64,000 bases of DNA from Streptomyces sp. AA1529 (GTDB lineage: Bacteria; Actinomycetota; Actinomycetes; Streptomycetales; Streptomycetaceae), in contig NZ_ALAP01000033.1 of NCBI RefSeq assembly GCF_000280905.1, positions 16,349-80,348 of the forward strand, in the 5' to 3' direction. Made by a program: the position numbers and the translations under genes. This document shows positions 25,921 to 35,525 of this stretch, in pieces. The notes under the pieces were generated by a model. The model did not search any database, had not been told where the DNA came from, and saw nothing but the letters and a program-made list of their open reading frames with translations. The number at the start of each line of letters is the position of its first letter. The first letter of the stretch is position 1.

Positions 25921-27235
25921 CGCCGGTGTCGCGCATGGTCTTGATGGCCTTGTCGAGCGAGACGTGGTGGCGGCCGTCGCCGCGCAGGGACATCCGGGCC
26001 GCGGTGACGGCCTTGACCGCGGCCATGCCGTTGCGCTCGATGCAGGGGATCTGCACCAGGCCGCCGACCGGGTCGCAGGTCAGGCCCAGGTTGTGCTCGA
26101 TGCCGATCTCCGCGGCGTTCTCCACCTGCTCGGGGCTGCCGCCGAGGATCTCGGCGAGGCCGCCGGCGGCCATGGAGCAGGCCGAGCCGACCTCGCCCTG
26201 GCAGCCGACCTCGGCCCCGGAGATGGAGGCGTTCTGCTTGAAGAGCATGCCGATGGCACCGGCGGCCAGCAGGAAGCGGACCACGGCGTCGTCGTCCGCG
26301 CCGGGGACGAAGTGGTGGGCGTAGTGCAGGACGGCGGGGATGATGCCCGCGGCGCCGTTGGTCGGCGCGGTGACGACCCGGCCGCCCGCCGCGTTCTCCT
26401 CGTTCACGGCCATGGCGTAGAGGGTGGTCCACTCCATGGCGTGCGCCTCGACCTGGCCCTCGGCGCGCAGCTGGCGGGCCGAGGTGGCGGCGCGGCGGCG
26501 CACCTTGAGACCGCCGGGCAGGATGCCCTCCTGGGTCAGCCCGCGGGCCACGCAGTCCCGCATGACCTGCCAGATCTCCAGCAGCCCGGCGCGGATCTCG
26601 GCCTCGGTGCGCCAGGCCTTCTCGTTCTCCAGCATGAGGCGGGAGACCGACAGGCCGGTCTCCCGGGTGAGGCGCAGCAGTTCGTCGCCGGTGCGGAAGG
26701 GGTGCCGCAGGACGGTGTCGTCCAGTTTGATGCGGTCCTCGCCGACGGCGTCCTCGTCGACGACGAAGCCGCCGCCGACCGAGTAGTAGGTCTTCTCCAG
26801 CAGCGGTGTCCCGGCCTCGTCGTAGGCGAAGAGGGTCATGCCGTTGGCGTGGTAGGGGAGGGAGCGGCGCCGGTGCAGTACCAGTTGGGTGCGCTCGTCG
26901 AACGGGATCGTGTGTGTGTCGCCTATCTCGGCGGCCAGCAGCCGCAGCCGGCCCTCCGTGCGGATCCGCGCCACGCGGTCGTCGGCGTTCTCCACGTCGA
27001 CCGTGCGCGGGGACTCGCCCTCCAGGCCCAGCAGGACGGCCTTGGGGGTGCCGTGGCCGTGGCCGGTCGCGCCGAGGGAGCCGAACAGTTCGGCGCGCAC
27101 GGAGGCGGTGTGCGCCAGCGCGCCCTCGTTCTTCAGCCGGCGCGCGAACATGCGGGCGGCGCGCATCGGGCCCACGGTGTGGGAACTGGAGGGGCCGATG
27201 CCGATCGAGAACAGGTCGAAGACCGAGATTGCCAT
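25853..27235 (-). CDS. sdaA: L-serine ammonia-lyase (single-chain, iron-sulfur)
   Basis: 460 residues, full length for the single-chain L-serine dehydratase that converts serine to pyruvate and ammonia. The N-terminal beta domain has [15 protein letters not shown]. The catalytic domain has [16 protein letters not shown] with cysteines for the 4Fe-4S cluster, and the [13 protein letters not shown] end is characteristic. It is last in the leftward gcvT-gcvH-glyA-sdaA group but is separated from glyA by 134 bp with two hairpins. Its last 20 or so codons lie in the att repeat of the integrated element, yet the protein is intact. Confidence 0.97.
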   Translation of the reverse strand: MAISVFDLFSIGIGPSSSHTVGPMRAARMFARRLKNEGALAHTASVRAELFGSLGATGHGHGTPKAVLLGLEGESPRTVDVENADDRVARIRTEGRLRLLAAEIGDTHTIPFDERTQLVLHRRRSLPYHANGMTLFAYDEAGTPLLEKTYYSVGGGFVVDEDAVGEDRIKLDDTVLRHPFRTGDELLRLTRETGLSVSRLMLENEKAWRTEAEIRAGLLEIWQVMRDCVARGLTQEGILPGGLKVRRRAATSARQLRAEGQVEAHAMEWTTLYAMAVNEENAAGGRVVTAPTNGAAGIIPAVLHYAHHFVPGADDDAVVRFLLAAGAIGMLFKQNASISGAEVGCQGEVGSACSMAAGGLAEILGGSPEQVENAAEIGIEHNLGLTCDPVGGLVQIPCIERNGMAAVKAVTAARMSLRGDGRHHVSLDKAIKTMRDTGADMKVKYKETARGGLAVNVIEC

Positions 27236-27294
27236 GGTGCGGCTCCAAGCCCTTGGCGGGCCAGCGGGTTGTGTCCTGGTGCGGAGCGGTGGGT

Positions 27295-27351
27295 GCCGGA
27301 GGGGCCGGGTGCGGCCCCTCCGGCAGGGGAGGAGCCCCGCCGGGGGGCTCC
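27295..27351. terminator. Two consecutive GC hairpins between glyA and sdaA
   Basis: The arms 27295-27307 and 27312-27324 form a 13-bp perfect stem with a 4-nt loop. The arms 27331-27338 and 27344-27351 form an 8-bp stem with a 5-nt loop. Being downstream of glyA on the minus strand, they could end or attenuate readthrough into sdaA. Confidence 0.7.
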
Positions 27352-27369
27352 GGGGAGTCCTGCGGGGGA

Positions 27370-28644
27370 CTACTTGCCCAGCGTGGGGTACAGCGGGTGC
27401 TTCTCCGCGAGGGCGGTGACCCGCGCGGCGAGTGCCTTGCCCTTGGTGTCGTCGAAGCCCGGCAGCAGGGCCTCGGCGATGATGTCGGCGACCTCGGCGA
27501 AGTCCTCGTCCTGGAAGCCGCGGGTCGCCAGTGCGGGCGTCCCGATGCGCAGCCCGGAGGTCACCATCGGGGGCCGCGGGTCGTTGGGTACGGCGTTGCG
27601 GTTGACGGTGATGCCGACGTCGTGGAGCCGGTCCTCGGCCTGCTGCCCGTCCAGCTCGCTGTTGCGCAGGTCGACCAGGACCAGGTGGACGTCCGTGCCG
27701 CCGGAGAGCACCGAGACGCCGGCGCCGACGGTGTCCTCGCGCAGCAGGCGCTCGGCGAGGATCCGCGCGCCGGAGAGGGTGCGCCGCTGGCGGTCCTTGA
27801 AGTCGTCGCTGGCGGCGATCTTGAAGGCGACGGCCTTCGCGGCGATCACGTGCTCGAGCGGGCCGCCCTGCTGGCCCGGGAAGACCGCGGAGTTGATCTT
27901 CTTGGCGTACTCCTTCTTCGACAGGATCACCCCGCCGCGCGGACCCCCGAGGGTCTTGTGCGTGGTGGTCGTGACGATGTCCGCGTACGGCACCGGGGAC
28001 GGGTGCAGCCCGGCGGCGACGAGGCCGGCGAAGTGCGCCATGTCCACCATCAGCAGCGCGCCCACCTCGTCGGCGACGCGGCGGAAGGCGGCGAAGTCGA
28101 GCTGGCGCGGGTAGGCGGACCAGCCCGCGATGATCAGCTGCGGGCGGTGCTCCTTGGCCAGCCGCTCGACCTCGTCCATGTCGACCCGGCCGGTCTGCTC
28201 GTCGACCTTGTAGGCGGCGACGTTGTAGAGCTTGCCGGAGAAATTGATCTTCATGCCGTGGGTGAGGTGCCCACCGTGCGCCAGATCCAGGCCCAGGATG
28301 GTGTCGCCCGGCTTGAGCAGCGCGAACATCGCCGCGGCGTTCGCCTGGGCGCCGGAGTGCGGCTGCACGTTGGCGGCCTCGGCGCCGAACAGCGCCTTGA
28401 TCCGGTCGCGGGCCAGGTCCTCGACCACGTCGACGTACTCGCAGCCGCCGTAGTAGCGGCGCCCGGGGTAGCCCTCGGCGTACTTGTTCGTGAGGACCGA
28501 GCCCTGGGCCTCCATGGAGGCGACCGGAGCGAAGTTCTCCGAGGCGATCATCTCGAGGGTGGACTGCTGGCGGTTGAGTTCGGCGTCGACGGCGGCGGCG
28601 ACGTCGGGGTCGACCTCGTGGAGAGAGCCGTTCAGAAGCGACAT
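27370..28644 (-). CDS. glyA: Serine hydroxymethyltransferase
   Basis: 424 residues, the usual SHMT length. It interconverts serine and glycine with tetrahydrofolate. The N-terminal LEMIASENF segment binds folate/PLP neighbours, [13 protein letters not shown] is a family signature, and the PLP lysine is in [15 protein letters not shown]. It is third in the glycine-riboswitch operon, following gcvH with a 67-bp gap. Streptomyces often have a second glyA elsewhere, so this copy is probably tied to glycine breakdown. Confidence 0.97.
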   Translation of the reverse strand: MSLLNGSLHEVDPDVAAAVDAELNRQQSTLEMIASENFAPVASMEAQGSVLTNKYAEGYPGRRYYGGCEYVDVVEDLARDRIKALFGAEAANVQPHSGAQANAAAMFALLKPGDTILGLDLAHGGHLTHGMKINFSGKLYNVAAYKVDEQTGRVDMDEVERLAKEHRPQLIIAGWSAYPRQLDFAAFRRVADEVGALLMVDMAHFAGLVAAGLHPSPVPYADIVTTTTHKTLGGPRGGVILSKKEYAKKINSAVFPGQQGGPLEHVIAAKAVAFKIAASDDFKDRQRRTLSGARILAERLLREDTVGAGVSVLSGGTDVHLVLVDLRNSELDGQQAEDRLHDVGITVNRNAVPNDPRPPMVTSGLRIGTPALATRGFQDEDFAEVADIIAEALLPGFDDTKGKALAARVTALAEKHPLYPTLGK

Positions 28645-28711
28645 GGAAGAACCGTCCCTGGGAAGTGGCGGCGGGGTGGGCAGGCAGCCTCGGTCCCCCG
28701 AGGCGGACGCC

Positions 28712-29092
28712 TCAGTTGCCCGAGGCGAATGCGGCGTACTCGTCGGCCGAGAGCAGGTCGTCCGGCAGCGCGTCGACCTTCACCTTGAACAGCCAGCCGC
28801 CCTCCAGCGGGGCGGAGTTGACCAGCGCCGGGTCGTCCACCACGTCCTGGTTGATCTCGGTGATCTCGCCGGAGGCGGGGGAGTAGAGGTCGCTGACGGA
28901 CTTGGTGGACTCCAGTTCGCCGCAGGTCTCGCCCGCGGTCACGGTGTCACCGACCTCGGGGAGCTGGACGAAGACGACGTCACCGAGGGCGCTGGCGGCG
29001 TGCTCGGTGATACCGACCGTCGCGACGCCGTCATCGGCGGCCGACAGCCACTCGTGCTCCTTGCTGTAGCGGAGCTGCTGGGGGTTGCTCAT
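28712..29092 (-). CDS. gcvH: Glycine cleavage system H protein
   Basis: 126 residues, normal length. The lipoyl-attachment lysine is Lys64 in ESTKS, preceded by GETCGELE. It carries the aminomethyl group between P, T and L proteins. The ATG at 29092 gives the canonical [15 protein letters not shown] start; the frame is open to 29131 but lacks support. A 93-bp gap follows gcvT. The P protein gene is not in this window. Confidence 0.97.
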   Translation of the reverse strand: MSNPQQLRYSKEHEWLSAADDGVATVGITEHAASALGDVVFVQLPEVGDTVTAGETCGELESTKSVSDLYSPASGEITEINQDVVDDPALVNSAPLEGGWLFKVKVDALPDDLLSADEYAAFASGN

Positions 29093-29185
29093 GAGTCTGA
29101 TTCTCCCGGATGCGAAAGGTGCAGTGAACACGGTCTTGGCAGGTGGAACGGGGGGCGCGGGCCGCCCTTCGACGGCGGCGGGTGC

Positions 29186-30313
29186 TCAGGCCCGCTTGTA
29201 GAAGGGCAGCGCCACGACCTCGTACGGCTCGTGGGAGCCCCGGATGTCGACCGCGACCCCCTCCGTGCCGGGTTCGGCGTGTGCCGCGTCCACGTACGCC
29301 ATGGCGATCGGCTTGCCCAGCGTCGGCGACGGCGCCCCGGAGGTGACTTCGCCCACAACCGCGCCGCCGGCGACCACGGGGTAGCCGGCGCGCGGCACCC
29401 GGCGGCCCTCGGAGACCAGCCCGACCAGCTTGCGCGGCGGCGCGGTGGCGGCCTTCTCGGCGGCAGCCGCCAGCGCGTCCCGTCCCACGAAGCGTCCCTC
29501 GTTCGAGGCCTTCTCGAACTTGACGATCCTGCCCAGCCCCGCGTCGAACGGGGTCAGCGCGGTGGACAGCTCGTGCCCGTACAGCGGCATCCCCGCCTCC
29601 AGGCGGAGCGTGTCGCGGCAGCTCAGCCCGCACGGGGTCAGCCCGGCCTCCCGGCCCGCCTCGGTCAGCGCCTCCCAGACCGCGACGGCGTCACCGGGCG
29701 AGACGAACAGCTCGAAGCCGTCCTCGCCGGTGTATCCCGTGCGGGCGATCAGCGCCGACTTGCCGGCGACCATGTCGCGCTCGCCGGCGTAGTAGCGCAG
29801 TCCGTCCACGTCGAACCCGGTCAGCTGCTTGAGGATGCCCGCGGCCGCCGGGCCCTGCACCGCGATGAGCGCGTAGCCGTCGCGGTCGTCCCGCACCTCG
29901 GCACCGAAGCCGTCCTGCCGCGCGACCAGCGCGTCCAGCACCGTCTGCGCGTTGGCGGCGTTGGCCACGACCAGGTACTCCTGGTCGTCCAGCCGGTAGA
30001 CGATCAGGTCGTCGAGGATGCCGCCGTCCTCGTCGCAGATCATGGTGTAGCGGGCGCGGCCGACCGCCAGCTTGGACAGGTTGCCGACCAGCGCGTGGTC
30101 CAGCAGCTCGGCGGCCTGCGGCCCGGTCAGGGTGATCTCGCCCATGTGCGAGAGGTCGAAGAGGCCGGCGGTCGAGCGCACGGCCAGATGCTCCTCGCGC
30201 TCGCTGCCGTAGCGCAGCGGCATGTCCCAGCCCGCGAAGTCGGTCATGGTGGCGCCCAGCGCGCGGTGCGTGGCGTCCAGCGCGGTCTTGCGGGTGGCCG
30301 GTGGCTCAGTCAT
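29186..30313 (-). CDS. gcvT: Glycine cleavage system T protein (aminomethyltransferase)
   Basis: 375 residues. It transfers the methylene unit from the H protein to tetrahydrofolate, releasing ammonia. Family segments include [10 protein letters not shown] near the N-terminus, [10 protein letters not shown] in the middle and [18 protein letters not shown], typical of folate-binding GcvT proteins. It is the first gene after the tandem glycine riboswitch, with about 45 bp from the second aptamer to the ATG, so glycine directly controls its expression. Confidence 0.97.
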   Translation of the reverse strand: MTEPPATRKTALDATHRALGATMTDFAGWDMPLRYGSEREEHLAVRSTAGLFDLSHMGEITLTGPQAAELLDHALVGNLSKLAVGRARYTMICDEDGGILDDLIVYRLDDQEYLVVANAANAQTVLDALVARQDGFGAEVRDDRDGYALIAVQGPAAAGILKQLTGFDVDGLRYYAGERDMVAGKSALIARTGYTGEDGFELFVSPGDAVAVWEALTEAGREAGLTPCGLSCRDTLRLEAGMPLYGHELSTALTPFDAGLGRIVKFEKASNEGRFVGRDALAAAAEKAATAPPRKLVGLVSEGRRVPRAGYPVVAGGAVVGEVTSGAPSPTLGKPIAMAYVDAAHAEPGTEGVAVDIRGSHEPYEVVALPFYKRA

Positions 30314-30344
30314 GCAGGCTCCCAGAGTCCCGATGAGTCCCCAT

Positions 30345-30601
30345 GGGGGGATATGACGTGGATGTCCTCCCCATCTGTCATCGGAACCTGAGAGGTTCGC
30401 CGACAGCTCCCGAACGGCTGGAGCCCGGCTTGCACCTTGGGTGGGACCGCCGCTCCGCGCCGGGGCGGGGCACAGCGGTCCGCTTTTCAGATCTGCCTAG
30501 CCTGCGCGGTAACGGGGCCTGAGAGATTCAAGGGAGGATCTTGCTCCTTCGGCGCCCCGGCGTGCGCGTACTGCACACGCCTGCCGGGGACTCTCCCGCG
30601 C
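30345..30601 (-). ncRNA. Tandem glycine riboswitch
   Basis: On the minus strand, two glycine aptamers lie in series before gcvT. Aptamer 1 (about 30600-30480) has GGGAGAGT, CGAAGGAGCAA, the CTCTCAGG core and AGATCTGAAAAGCGGAC. Aptamer 2 (about 30475-30350) has GGTGCAAG, the second CTCTCAGG and GATGACAGATGGGGAGG. These conserved blocks match the class precisely. The arrangement implies activation of gcvT-gcvH-glyA when glycine is high. Confidence 0.95.
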
Positions 30602-30690
30602 GGGTTCGAACGGCCGGTATGCAGTTTGGATGCGCACATCATGGCACGGGTGGGCGGGCCGTGGCTGCCCCCGCGGACCAGCTGTTCACC

Positions 30691-30718
30691 TTGAACCGCA
30701 TTACTCCTTCTTTACATA
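30691..30718 (+). promoter_or_regulatory. Candidate vegetative promoter for the ATPase gene
   Basis: TTGAAC (30691-30696), a 16-bp spacer and TACATA (30713-30718) resemble an HrdB-type promoter, in a locally A/T-rich patch 43 bp before the GTG at 30761. Confidence 0.5.
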
Positions 30719-30760
30719 CTTGGGGCGGCGGCCGAACAGCCGCCAGGGGAGGGAGATCCA

Positions 30761-31600
30761 GTGGGCAGCCCGTGCCGTGCAGGAGCAGTACCGAGGGGCG
30801 CGCGAGCGGGCCCCGCAGCCCGCGCCGCGGTCCGGCACGATCTGCGCCGTACCGCCGGACCGTGGACGCTGCGCTATCCGGCCGGGGACGTGGTGGTGGT
30901 CTCCGGGCTGCCGGGCGGCGGCAAGTCCACCCTCATGCGGCGCGCGTTCCCGGCCCGGTCCGACGCGGTGCGCATCGACTCGCAGGACGCCCGCGAGCGC
31001 TGGGAGGCGCGGCTGCCGCGCTGGCTGCCGTACGGCGCCTACCGGCCCCTGGTACGGCTCGCGCACTACGCTGCGCTGCGCACGGCGCTCGGGTCGGGTG
31101 CGGCCGTCGTGGTGCACGACTGCGGCACCCAGAGCTGGGTCCGCCGCTGGCTGGCCCGGGACGCGGTGCGGCGCGGGCGCTCGCTCCATCTGCTGCTGCT
31201 CGACGTGCCCGCCGGGGACGCGCTGGCCGGGCAGACCGTGCGAGGCAGACGGGTGACCGGGTACGCCTTCCGGCGGCATCTGCGTGCCGTCGGAAGGCTG
31301 CGGGCCGCCGCCGAGGCCGCACGGCTGCCGCGCGGCTGCGTCTCCGCGGTGCTGCTGGACCGGGAGGCGGCAAGGGGAATGCGGTCCGTGTGCTTCGAGC
31401 CGCTGCCCGCCGCGGTGCCGCTGGTGCTCTCCCCGTGGGCGGGGCCGCCGGGCCCGGCCGTGCCGCCGTCCGTACCGCCGCCCGGAGGCGGGCGGACGCC
31501 CGCGGCCCCGGCACCCGCGAGGGGCGCCGGGGCCGCGGACGGGGACACCGGTGACCGGGTTCAGGGGGTGACCGGGGTCAGCGGCCCGCTGCCGGGGTGA
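30761..31600 (+). CDS. P-loop ATPase/kinase-like protein (AAA, zeta-toxin-like fold)
   Basis: 279 residues. A Walker A motif GLPGGGKST lies at about 48-56, with a later DVPAGDAL strand and R-x2-R-rich lid (RGRRVTGYAFRRHL), as in small P-loop kinases of the AAA_33 group. The last 60 residues are Pro/Ala/Gly-rich and probably disordered. The GTG start follows AGGGAGGGAG. It is divergent from the glycine operon and its 3' end overlaps the convergent KPG-repeat gene by 23 bp. The substrate is unknown. Confidence 0.85.
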   Translation: MGSPCRAGAVPRGARAGPAARAAVRHDLRRTAGPWTLRYPAGDVVVVSGLPGGGKSTLMRRAFPARSDAVRIDSQDARERWEARLPRWLPYGAYRPLVRLAHYAALRTALGSGAAVVVHDCGTQSWVRRWLARDAVRRGRSLHLLLLDVPAGDALAGQTVRGRRVTGYAFRRHLRAVGRLRAAAEAARLPRGCVSAVLLDREAARGMRSVCFEPLPAAVPLVLSPWAGPPGPAVPPSVPPPGGGRTPAAPAPARGAGAADGDTGDRVQGVTGVSGPLPG

Positions 31601-32168
31601 CCGGCTTGCCGAGCTGCTGCGCGGGGGACTGCTGCCCGGTCTGGCCGAGTGCGGGCTTGCCGGGCGCCTGCGGCCGCTGGGGCTGCTGTGCGGCGGGCTT
31701 CGCCGGCTTCCCGGGCTTCCCGGGCTTGGCAGGCTTCCCGGGCTTCCCGGGCTTGGCGGGCTCGCCGGGCTTCGCGGGCTCGCCGGGCTTCGCGGGCTGC
31801 TGCTCCTGGACCTGGTCGGACGGCTTCGCGGGCTTCGACGGCTCGGTGGGCTGCTGCTGTTCGGACGGCTTCTGCTGGCCGGACGGCTGCCGGCCGGGCT
31901 CGGGCGGCTTCGGGAGCTGGTGCTGCGCCATCGGGTCCTGCTGAGGGGCTGCGGGCTTCTGCTGCGGCGCCGACTGCCCCATGCCCTGGTCGTCCGACGG
32001 CTTCGGCTTGGCCTGCTCCGTCCCGGATCCCGGTCCGGCGGGCTGCTGGATGCCGGGCCGCTGCCCCGGGGCGTGGCCGGCCACCGGCGCGGCGGCGGCC
32101 GCACCCGCCGCGCCGAGGGCGAGCGAGCCGGCCAGGGTGACGGTGACGGCGATCCTGTTCACACGCAT
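31578..32168 (-). CDS. Secreted proline/lysine-rich repeat protein
   Basis: 196 residues. A Sec signal peptide (MRVNRIAVTVTLAGSLALG, cleavage near AAAAAP) is followed by a wholly low-complexity protein rich in Pro, Gln, Lys and Gly. Residues about 125-160 are collagen-like tandem KPG and KPGEPA/KPGKPA repeats. There are no cysteines and no catalytic domain. It is probably an exported cell-wall-associated or extracellular linker protein. The start has GGAG upstream. Function is not recognised. Confidence 0.8.
   Translation of the reverse strand: MRVNRIAVTVTLAGSLALGAAGAAAAAPVAGHAPGQRPGIQQPAGPGSGTEQAKPKPSDDQGMGQSAPQQKPAAPQQDPMAQHQLPKPPEPGRQPSGQQKPSEQQQPTEPSKPAKPSDQVQEQQPAKPGEPAKPGEPAKPGKPGKPAKPGKPGKPAKPAAQQPQRPQAPGKPALGQTGQQSPAQQLGKPVTPAAGR
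31692..31800 (-). repeat. Imperfect 9/15-bp coding repeats (KPG/KPGEPA)
   Basis: Repeated GGCTTCCCG and GGCTCGCCGGGCTTCGC-type units (as read on the plus strand) encode the KPG, KPGKPA and KPGEPA repeats of the secreted protein. Copy number is likely variable between strains. Confidence 0.75.
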
Positions 32169-32348
32169 GTGCTCTCCTCCGATGGGCGTGCCGGGTGGCA
32201 CGTATGGGGACGGAGTCCACCTTTCGGGCATCCGGTGCGGAACGCAACCGGGGCGTCGCTGTTCGTGTTCGTCCCGGTTCGTCCGGGGCCCGGGAGCGGT
32301 ACTCCGGGGCCCCTCCGAGCGGGCGGGGATCATGGATAGGCTTGCCGT

Positions 32349-33155
32349 ATGACAGTTCCCTCGCAGCCCCCGCAGCCCTCGCAGCCGCAGCACTTCGGGC
32401 CCGGGCACGGGGGCGGCTGGCCCGGCAACGAGCTGGAGGAAGCCCTGGCCGCCTCGCTCCAGGTGCCGCACGCGGGCGCCCGGCTGCTGGAGGTGCTGGG
32501 CCGCAGCAGTGTCTGGGTCCCGCTCCCGGACGGCGGCGACCGGGAGAGCCGGGAACTGGATCTGCCGACCATCGAGTTGGACGGCGCGGTCCACGTGCCG
32601 GTCTTCAGTTCCGAGCAGCAGTTCCTGAGCGTCGTCGGCGCCCATGTGTCCTTCACCGTCGCACCGGTCAGGGAATTCGCACGCGGCCTCCCCGCGGGGG
32701 TGGGCATCGCCGTGAACCCGGAGGGGACGGTGGGGGTTCCGCTCCCCGCCGAGGCCGTCGCCGAACTGTGTGCCAACACCCCCGCCGAGCAGGCCGCCAC
32801 CGGAGCCGTGCGGGGTGCCCGGGTGCGGCTGTTCGAGCCGGACTGGCAGGACGACCCGCTCGCCTTCCTCGCCGCGGCCTCGACGGAGTTCGCCGCGCTC
32901 CCGGCCGTACGCAGCGCGCGCCGGGGCCTCGCCAGCACCGAGGGCGATCCGCCCTGCCTGTTCGTCGGCATAGAGCTCGACCTCCTCGATCCGGAGGCCC
33001 GGCAGGCCGCCCATGACGCGCTCGGCAGGGCGCTGCACGTGGCGCCGCCACGCTGGCCGGTCCAGATGGTGCTGCTCGATGCGGCGGACGACCCGGTCGT
33101 GGACTGGCTGCGGCAGTGCGTACGCCCGTTCTACGACCGCGAGACCCACGGCTGA
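32349..33155 (+). CDS. SseB family protein (first of two)
   Basis: 268 residues. The N-terminal Pro/Gln-rich tail is followed by an SseB-like domain (about 28-150) with ELEEALAASL and VWVPLPDGG, and a C-terminal SseB domain (about 165-260) that ends RQCVRPFYDRE. The name comes from enhanced serine sensitivity in E. coli; the molecular role is unknown. A paralogue follows. The two lie a few kilobases from the serine/glycine operon. Confidence 0.85.
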   Translation: MTVPSQPPQPSQPQHFGPGHGGGWPGNELEEALAASLQVPHAGARLLEVLGRSSVWVPLPDGGDRESRELDLPTIELDGAVHVPVFSSEQQFLSVVGAHVSFTVAPVREFARGLPAGVGIAVNPEGTVGVPLPAEAVAELCANTPAEQAATGAVRGARVRLFEPDWQDDPLAFLAAASTEFAALPAVRSARRGLASTEGDPPCLFVGIELDLLDPEARQAAHDALGRALHVAPPRWPVQMVLLDAADDPVVDWLRQCVRPFYDRETHG

Positions 33156-33350
33156 GCGTGGTGCGAGGGGCGGTGGTGGACCGCGGTGCCGGTGAGGTGC
33201 CCACCGCGGCCCGGATGCGGAGCGGCACACGCCGGTTGCCGGACCCGAGCTGAGTACGAGTACCGATGTCCCGGTCCGCTCGTAAGCTGGTTGGATGGCG
33301 GTGCGGGGCGACGAGCCAGGAACGGCGGCAGAGGTGGAAAGGCGGCCCAG

Positions 33351-34142
33351 GTGAGCGCGGGTGAGAGCGTCGAGACGCTGCTGCGGCGGGTGGCGCCCGG
33401 CGGGCACGGCAGCCACGAGAGCTACGAGTCCTTGCTCCAGGCGCTCGCCGGCGGTCAGGTGTGGATGCTGCTGTGGAACGGGCAGGCCGGGTCCCCCGAC
33501 GCGCAGTACGGCAACATGGACGTCGCCGGGTACGGCTACGCGCCCTGTGTCACCTCGGCCCAGGAGCTGGCGGCCTCCGGCTGGAACCGCGCCCACGAGG
33601 TCGTCGCAGGCCGGGAGATCGCCGCGGCCCTCTTCGCCGACCGCTGGGGGATCTGGCTGAATCCGCACGCTCCCGGCGGCGGCGTCGGCATCCCCTGGCT
33701 TGACCTGCGACGGATCGCGGTCGGCCTCGACCAGCTTCCCGCCGGGCCGCTGCGGATCAGCGAGCCGACCCTGGAAATCCCGCAGTTCTATGCGCTGCTG
33801 ACGCAGAACGCGCACCGGACCCCCGTCGTCCGCTCGCTGCGCCGTGCCTGGGTGCGGCCCGCGCTGGGCGTCCCCTACCTGGCCGTGGGCCTCGACCTGT
33901 ACGACAACGCCCCCGCCTCGATCGAGGCGGCCCGTCGGATGATGGCCCAGTCGGTGCTCGCGGTGCCCGACGGGCTCCCCGTCTCCAGCGTCGCGATGGC
34001 GGACGACTACGACCCCGTGGCCATGTGGATGCGCAGCCAGTCCCGGCCGTTCTTCGACCGGGACGCACACGCTCCGGCCGGATACGACGCCTCCCGGCCA
34101 CCGGCTCCCGGCGCCGGTTACGGCTACCCGCGCGCCTTCTGA
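33351..34142 (+). CDS. SseB family protein (second of two)
   Basis: 263 residues and similar in plan to the preceding protein: an N-terminal SseB-like domain (LLRRVAPGGHG, VWMLLWNGQ) and a C-terminal domain ending in MWMRSQSRPFFDRD, matching the RQCVRPFYDRE end of its neighbour. GTG 33351 was chosen because GGAAAGG lies about 9 bases upstream. The frame is open from 33186. The C-terminal 30 residues are Pro/Gly/Tyr-rich. Function is unknown. Confidence 0.85.
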   Translation: MSAGESVETLLRRVAPGGHGSHESYESLLQALAGGQVWMLLWNGQAGSPDAQYGNMDVAGYGYAPCVTSAQELAASGWNRAHEVVAGREIAAALFADRWGIWLNPHAPGGGVGIPWLDLRRIAVGLDQLPAGPLRISEPTLEIPQFYALLTQNAHRTPVVRSLRRAWVRPALGVPYLAVGLDLYDNAPASIEAARRMMAQSVLAVPDGLPVSSVAMADDYDPVAMWMRSQSRPFFDRDAHAPAGYDASRPPAPGAGYGYPRAF

Positions 34143-34458
34143 GCAGGGGCGGAATCCGGACGTATTTCCGGATCCGCAGACGGTCCAGATCAGGACAAAA
34201 TCCCGACCCTCACACCGCTCAACGTCAATATCCGTCCGCATAACGGAACATGCTGCGTCACATCACAGTTGCGCATCCATTCCCCGGCAGGTCTGGCGAC
34301 TGATCCTGAGCGCGATGAAGACTCCCGAGCCATAAGCCACCGGAAGGCCGCAGCCGGCCTCCCACCCACAACGGCTTTCGAATGTCTTCTGAACTCTGAC
34401 CGCTACAGCGGTGTGCGTGGACTGGTCAACTGCCGGTCGAGAAGGGGTCCCCAACACG
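34143..34458. promoter_or_regulatory. Intergenic region upstream of the peptide ABC operon
   Basis: The 316 bases contain no gene. ATCCGGA (34154-34160) and TCCGGAT (34167-34173) form a short hairpin just after the second SseB gene, probably a weak terminator. The middle (about 34180-34270) is unusually A/T-rich and likely holds the promoter of the transporter operon. ACCGCT-AC-AGCGGT (34399-34412) is a small palindrome near the expected leader. Confidence 0.5.
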
Positions 34459-35457
34459 ATGACGGCACCACTGCACGAGGAAACGATCGCGGAAACCGCG
34501 GCCGTGGAGCCGGCACCCGGCAAGGCCGAGAAGGCGATCGAGGGCCGCTCGCTCGGCCGGATCGCCTGGGAGCGGCTCAAGCGGGACAAGGTGGCGCTGC
34601 TCGGCGGCACGATCGTGCTGCTGCTGGTGCTGCTCGCGGTCTTCGCCCCGGTGCTCGCCGCGCTGACCGGACAGTCGCCGAACGAGCGCCACGAAGACCT
34701 GATCGATCCGCTCTTCAGCACCCCCAACGGCGCGCTGGGCGGGATGTCCGCCGACCACCTGCTCGGCGTGGAGCCGGTCAGCGGCCGCGACATCCTCACC
34801 CGGATCGTCTACGGAGCGCGCGTCTCGATCCTCGTCGGCTTCCTCTCCGCCTTCGTCGCCGTCATCTTCGGCACCATCCTGGGCACCCTCGCCGGCTACT
34901 TCGGCGGCTGGCTGGACGCGCTGATCAGCCGGGTGATGGACATGCTGCTGGCCTTCCCGCAGCTGCTGTTCATCATCTCCCTGATCTCCGTGATGCCCAA
35001 CGACCTGCTCGGCCTGACCGGCACGGGCGTGCGGCTGCTGGTGATGATCCTGGTGATCGGCTTCTTCGGCTGGCCCTACATCGGCCGGATCGTGCGCGGC
35101 CAGGTGCTCTCGCTGCGCGAGCGGGAGTACATCGAGGCCGCCCGCAGCCTGGGGGCCGGCCGCGGCTACATCATCGGCAAGGAACTGCTGCCCAACCTGG
35201 TCGCGCCGATCACCGTCTACATGACGCTGATGATCCCGACCAACATCCTCACCGAGGCGGCGCTCAGCTTCCTGGGCGTGGGTGTCAAGCCGCCGACCGC
35301 CTCGTGGGGCTCGATGCTCTCGGACGCGGTGACGTACTACGAGTCCGACCCGATGTACATGATCATTCCCGGCGTCGCCATCTTCATCACGGTGCTCGCC
35401 TTCAACCTCTTCGGCGACGGCGTACGCGACGCACTGGACCCGAAGGGCACCCGTTGA
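34459..35457 (+). CDS. Oligopeptide/dipeptide ABC transporter permease (DppC type)
   Basis: 332 residues with a cytoplasmic N-terminus and about six membrane helices. The EAA loop that contacts the ATPases reads EYIEAARSLGAGRGYIIGKELLPN, of which EAARSLGAG is diagnostic. An N-terminal domain typical of OppC lies near 35-60. It pairs with the DppB-type permease at 37438. ATG 34459 follows GAGAAGGGG. It is first in a five-gene operon with the solute-binding protein, the second permease and two ATPases. Confidence 0.93.
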   Translation: MTAPLHEETIAETAAVEPAPGKAEKAIEGRSLGRIAWERLKRDKVALLGGTIVLLLVLLAVFAPVLAALTGQSPNERHEDLIDPLFSTPNGALGGMSADHLLGVEPVSGRDILTRIVYGARVSILVGFLSAFVAVIFGTILGTLAGYFGGWLDALISRVMDMLLAFPQLLFIISLISVMPNDLLGLTGTGVRLLVMILVIGFFGWPYIGRIVRGQVLSLREREYIEAARSLGAGRGYIIGKELLPNLVAPITVYMTLMIPTNILTEAALSFLGVGVKPPTASWGSMLSDAVTYYESDPMYMIIPGVAIFITVLAFNLFGDGVRDALDPKGTR

Positions 35458-35525
35458 TCCCCCATCCCAGACCCCGGACCCGCCCAGCTCGTGCGGGCCG
35501 TGACCTATCACGGAGGTTGCGAGAC

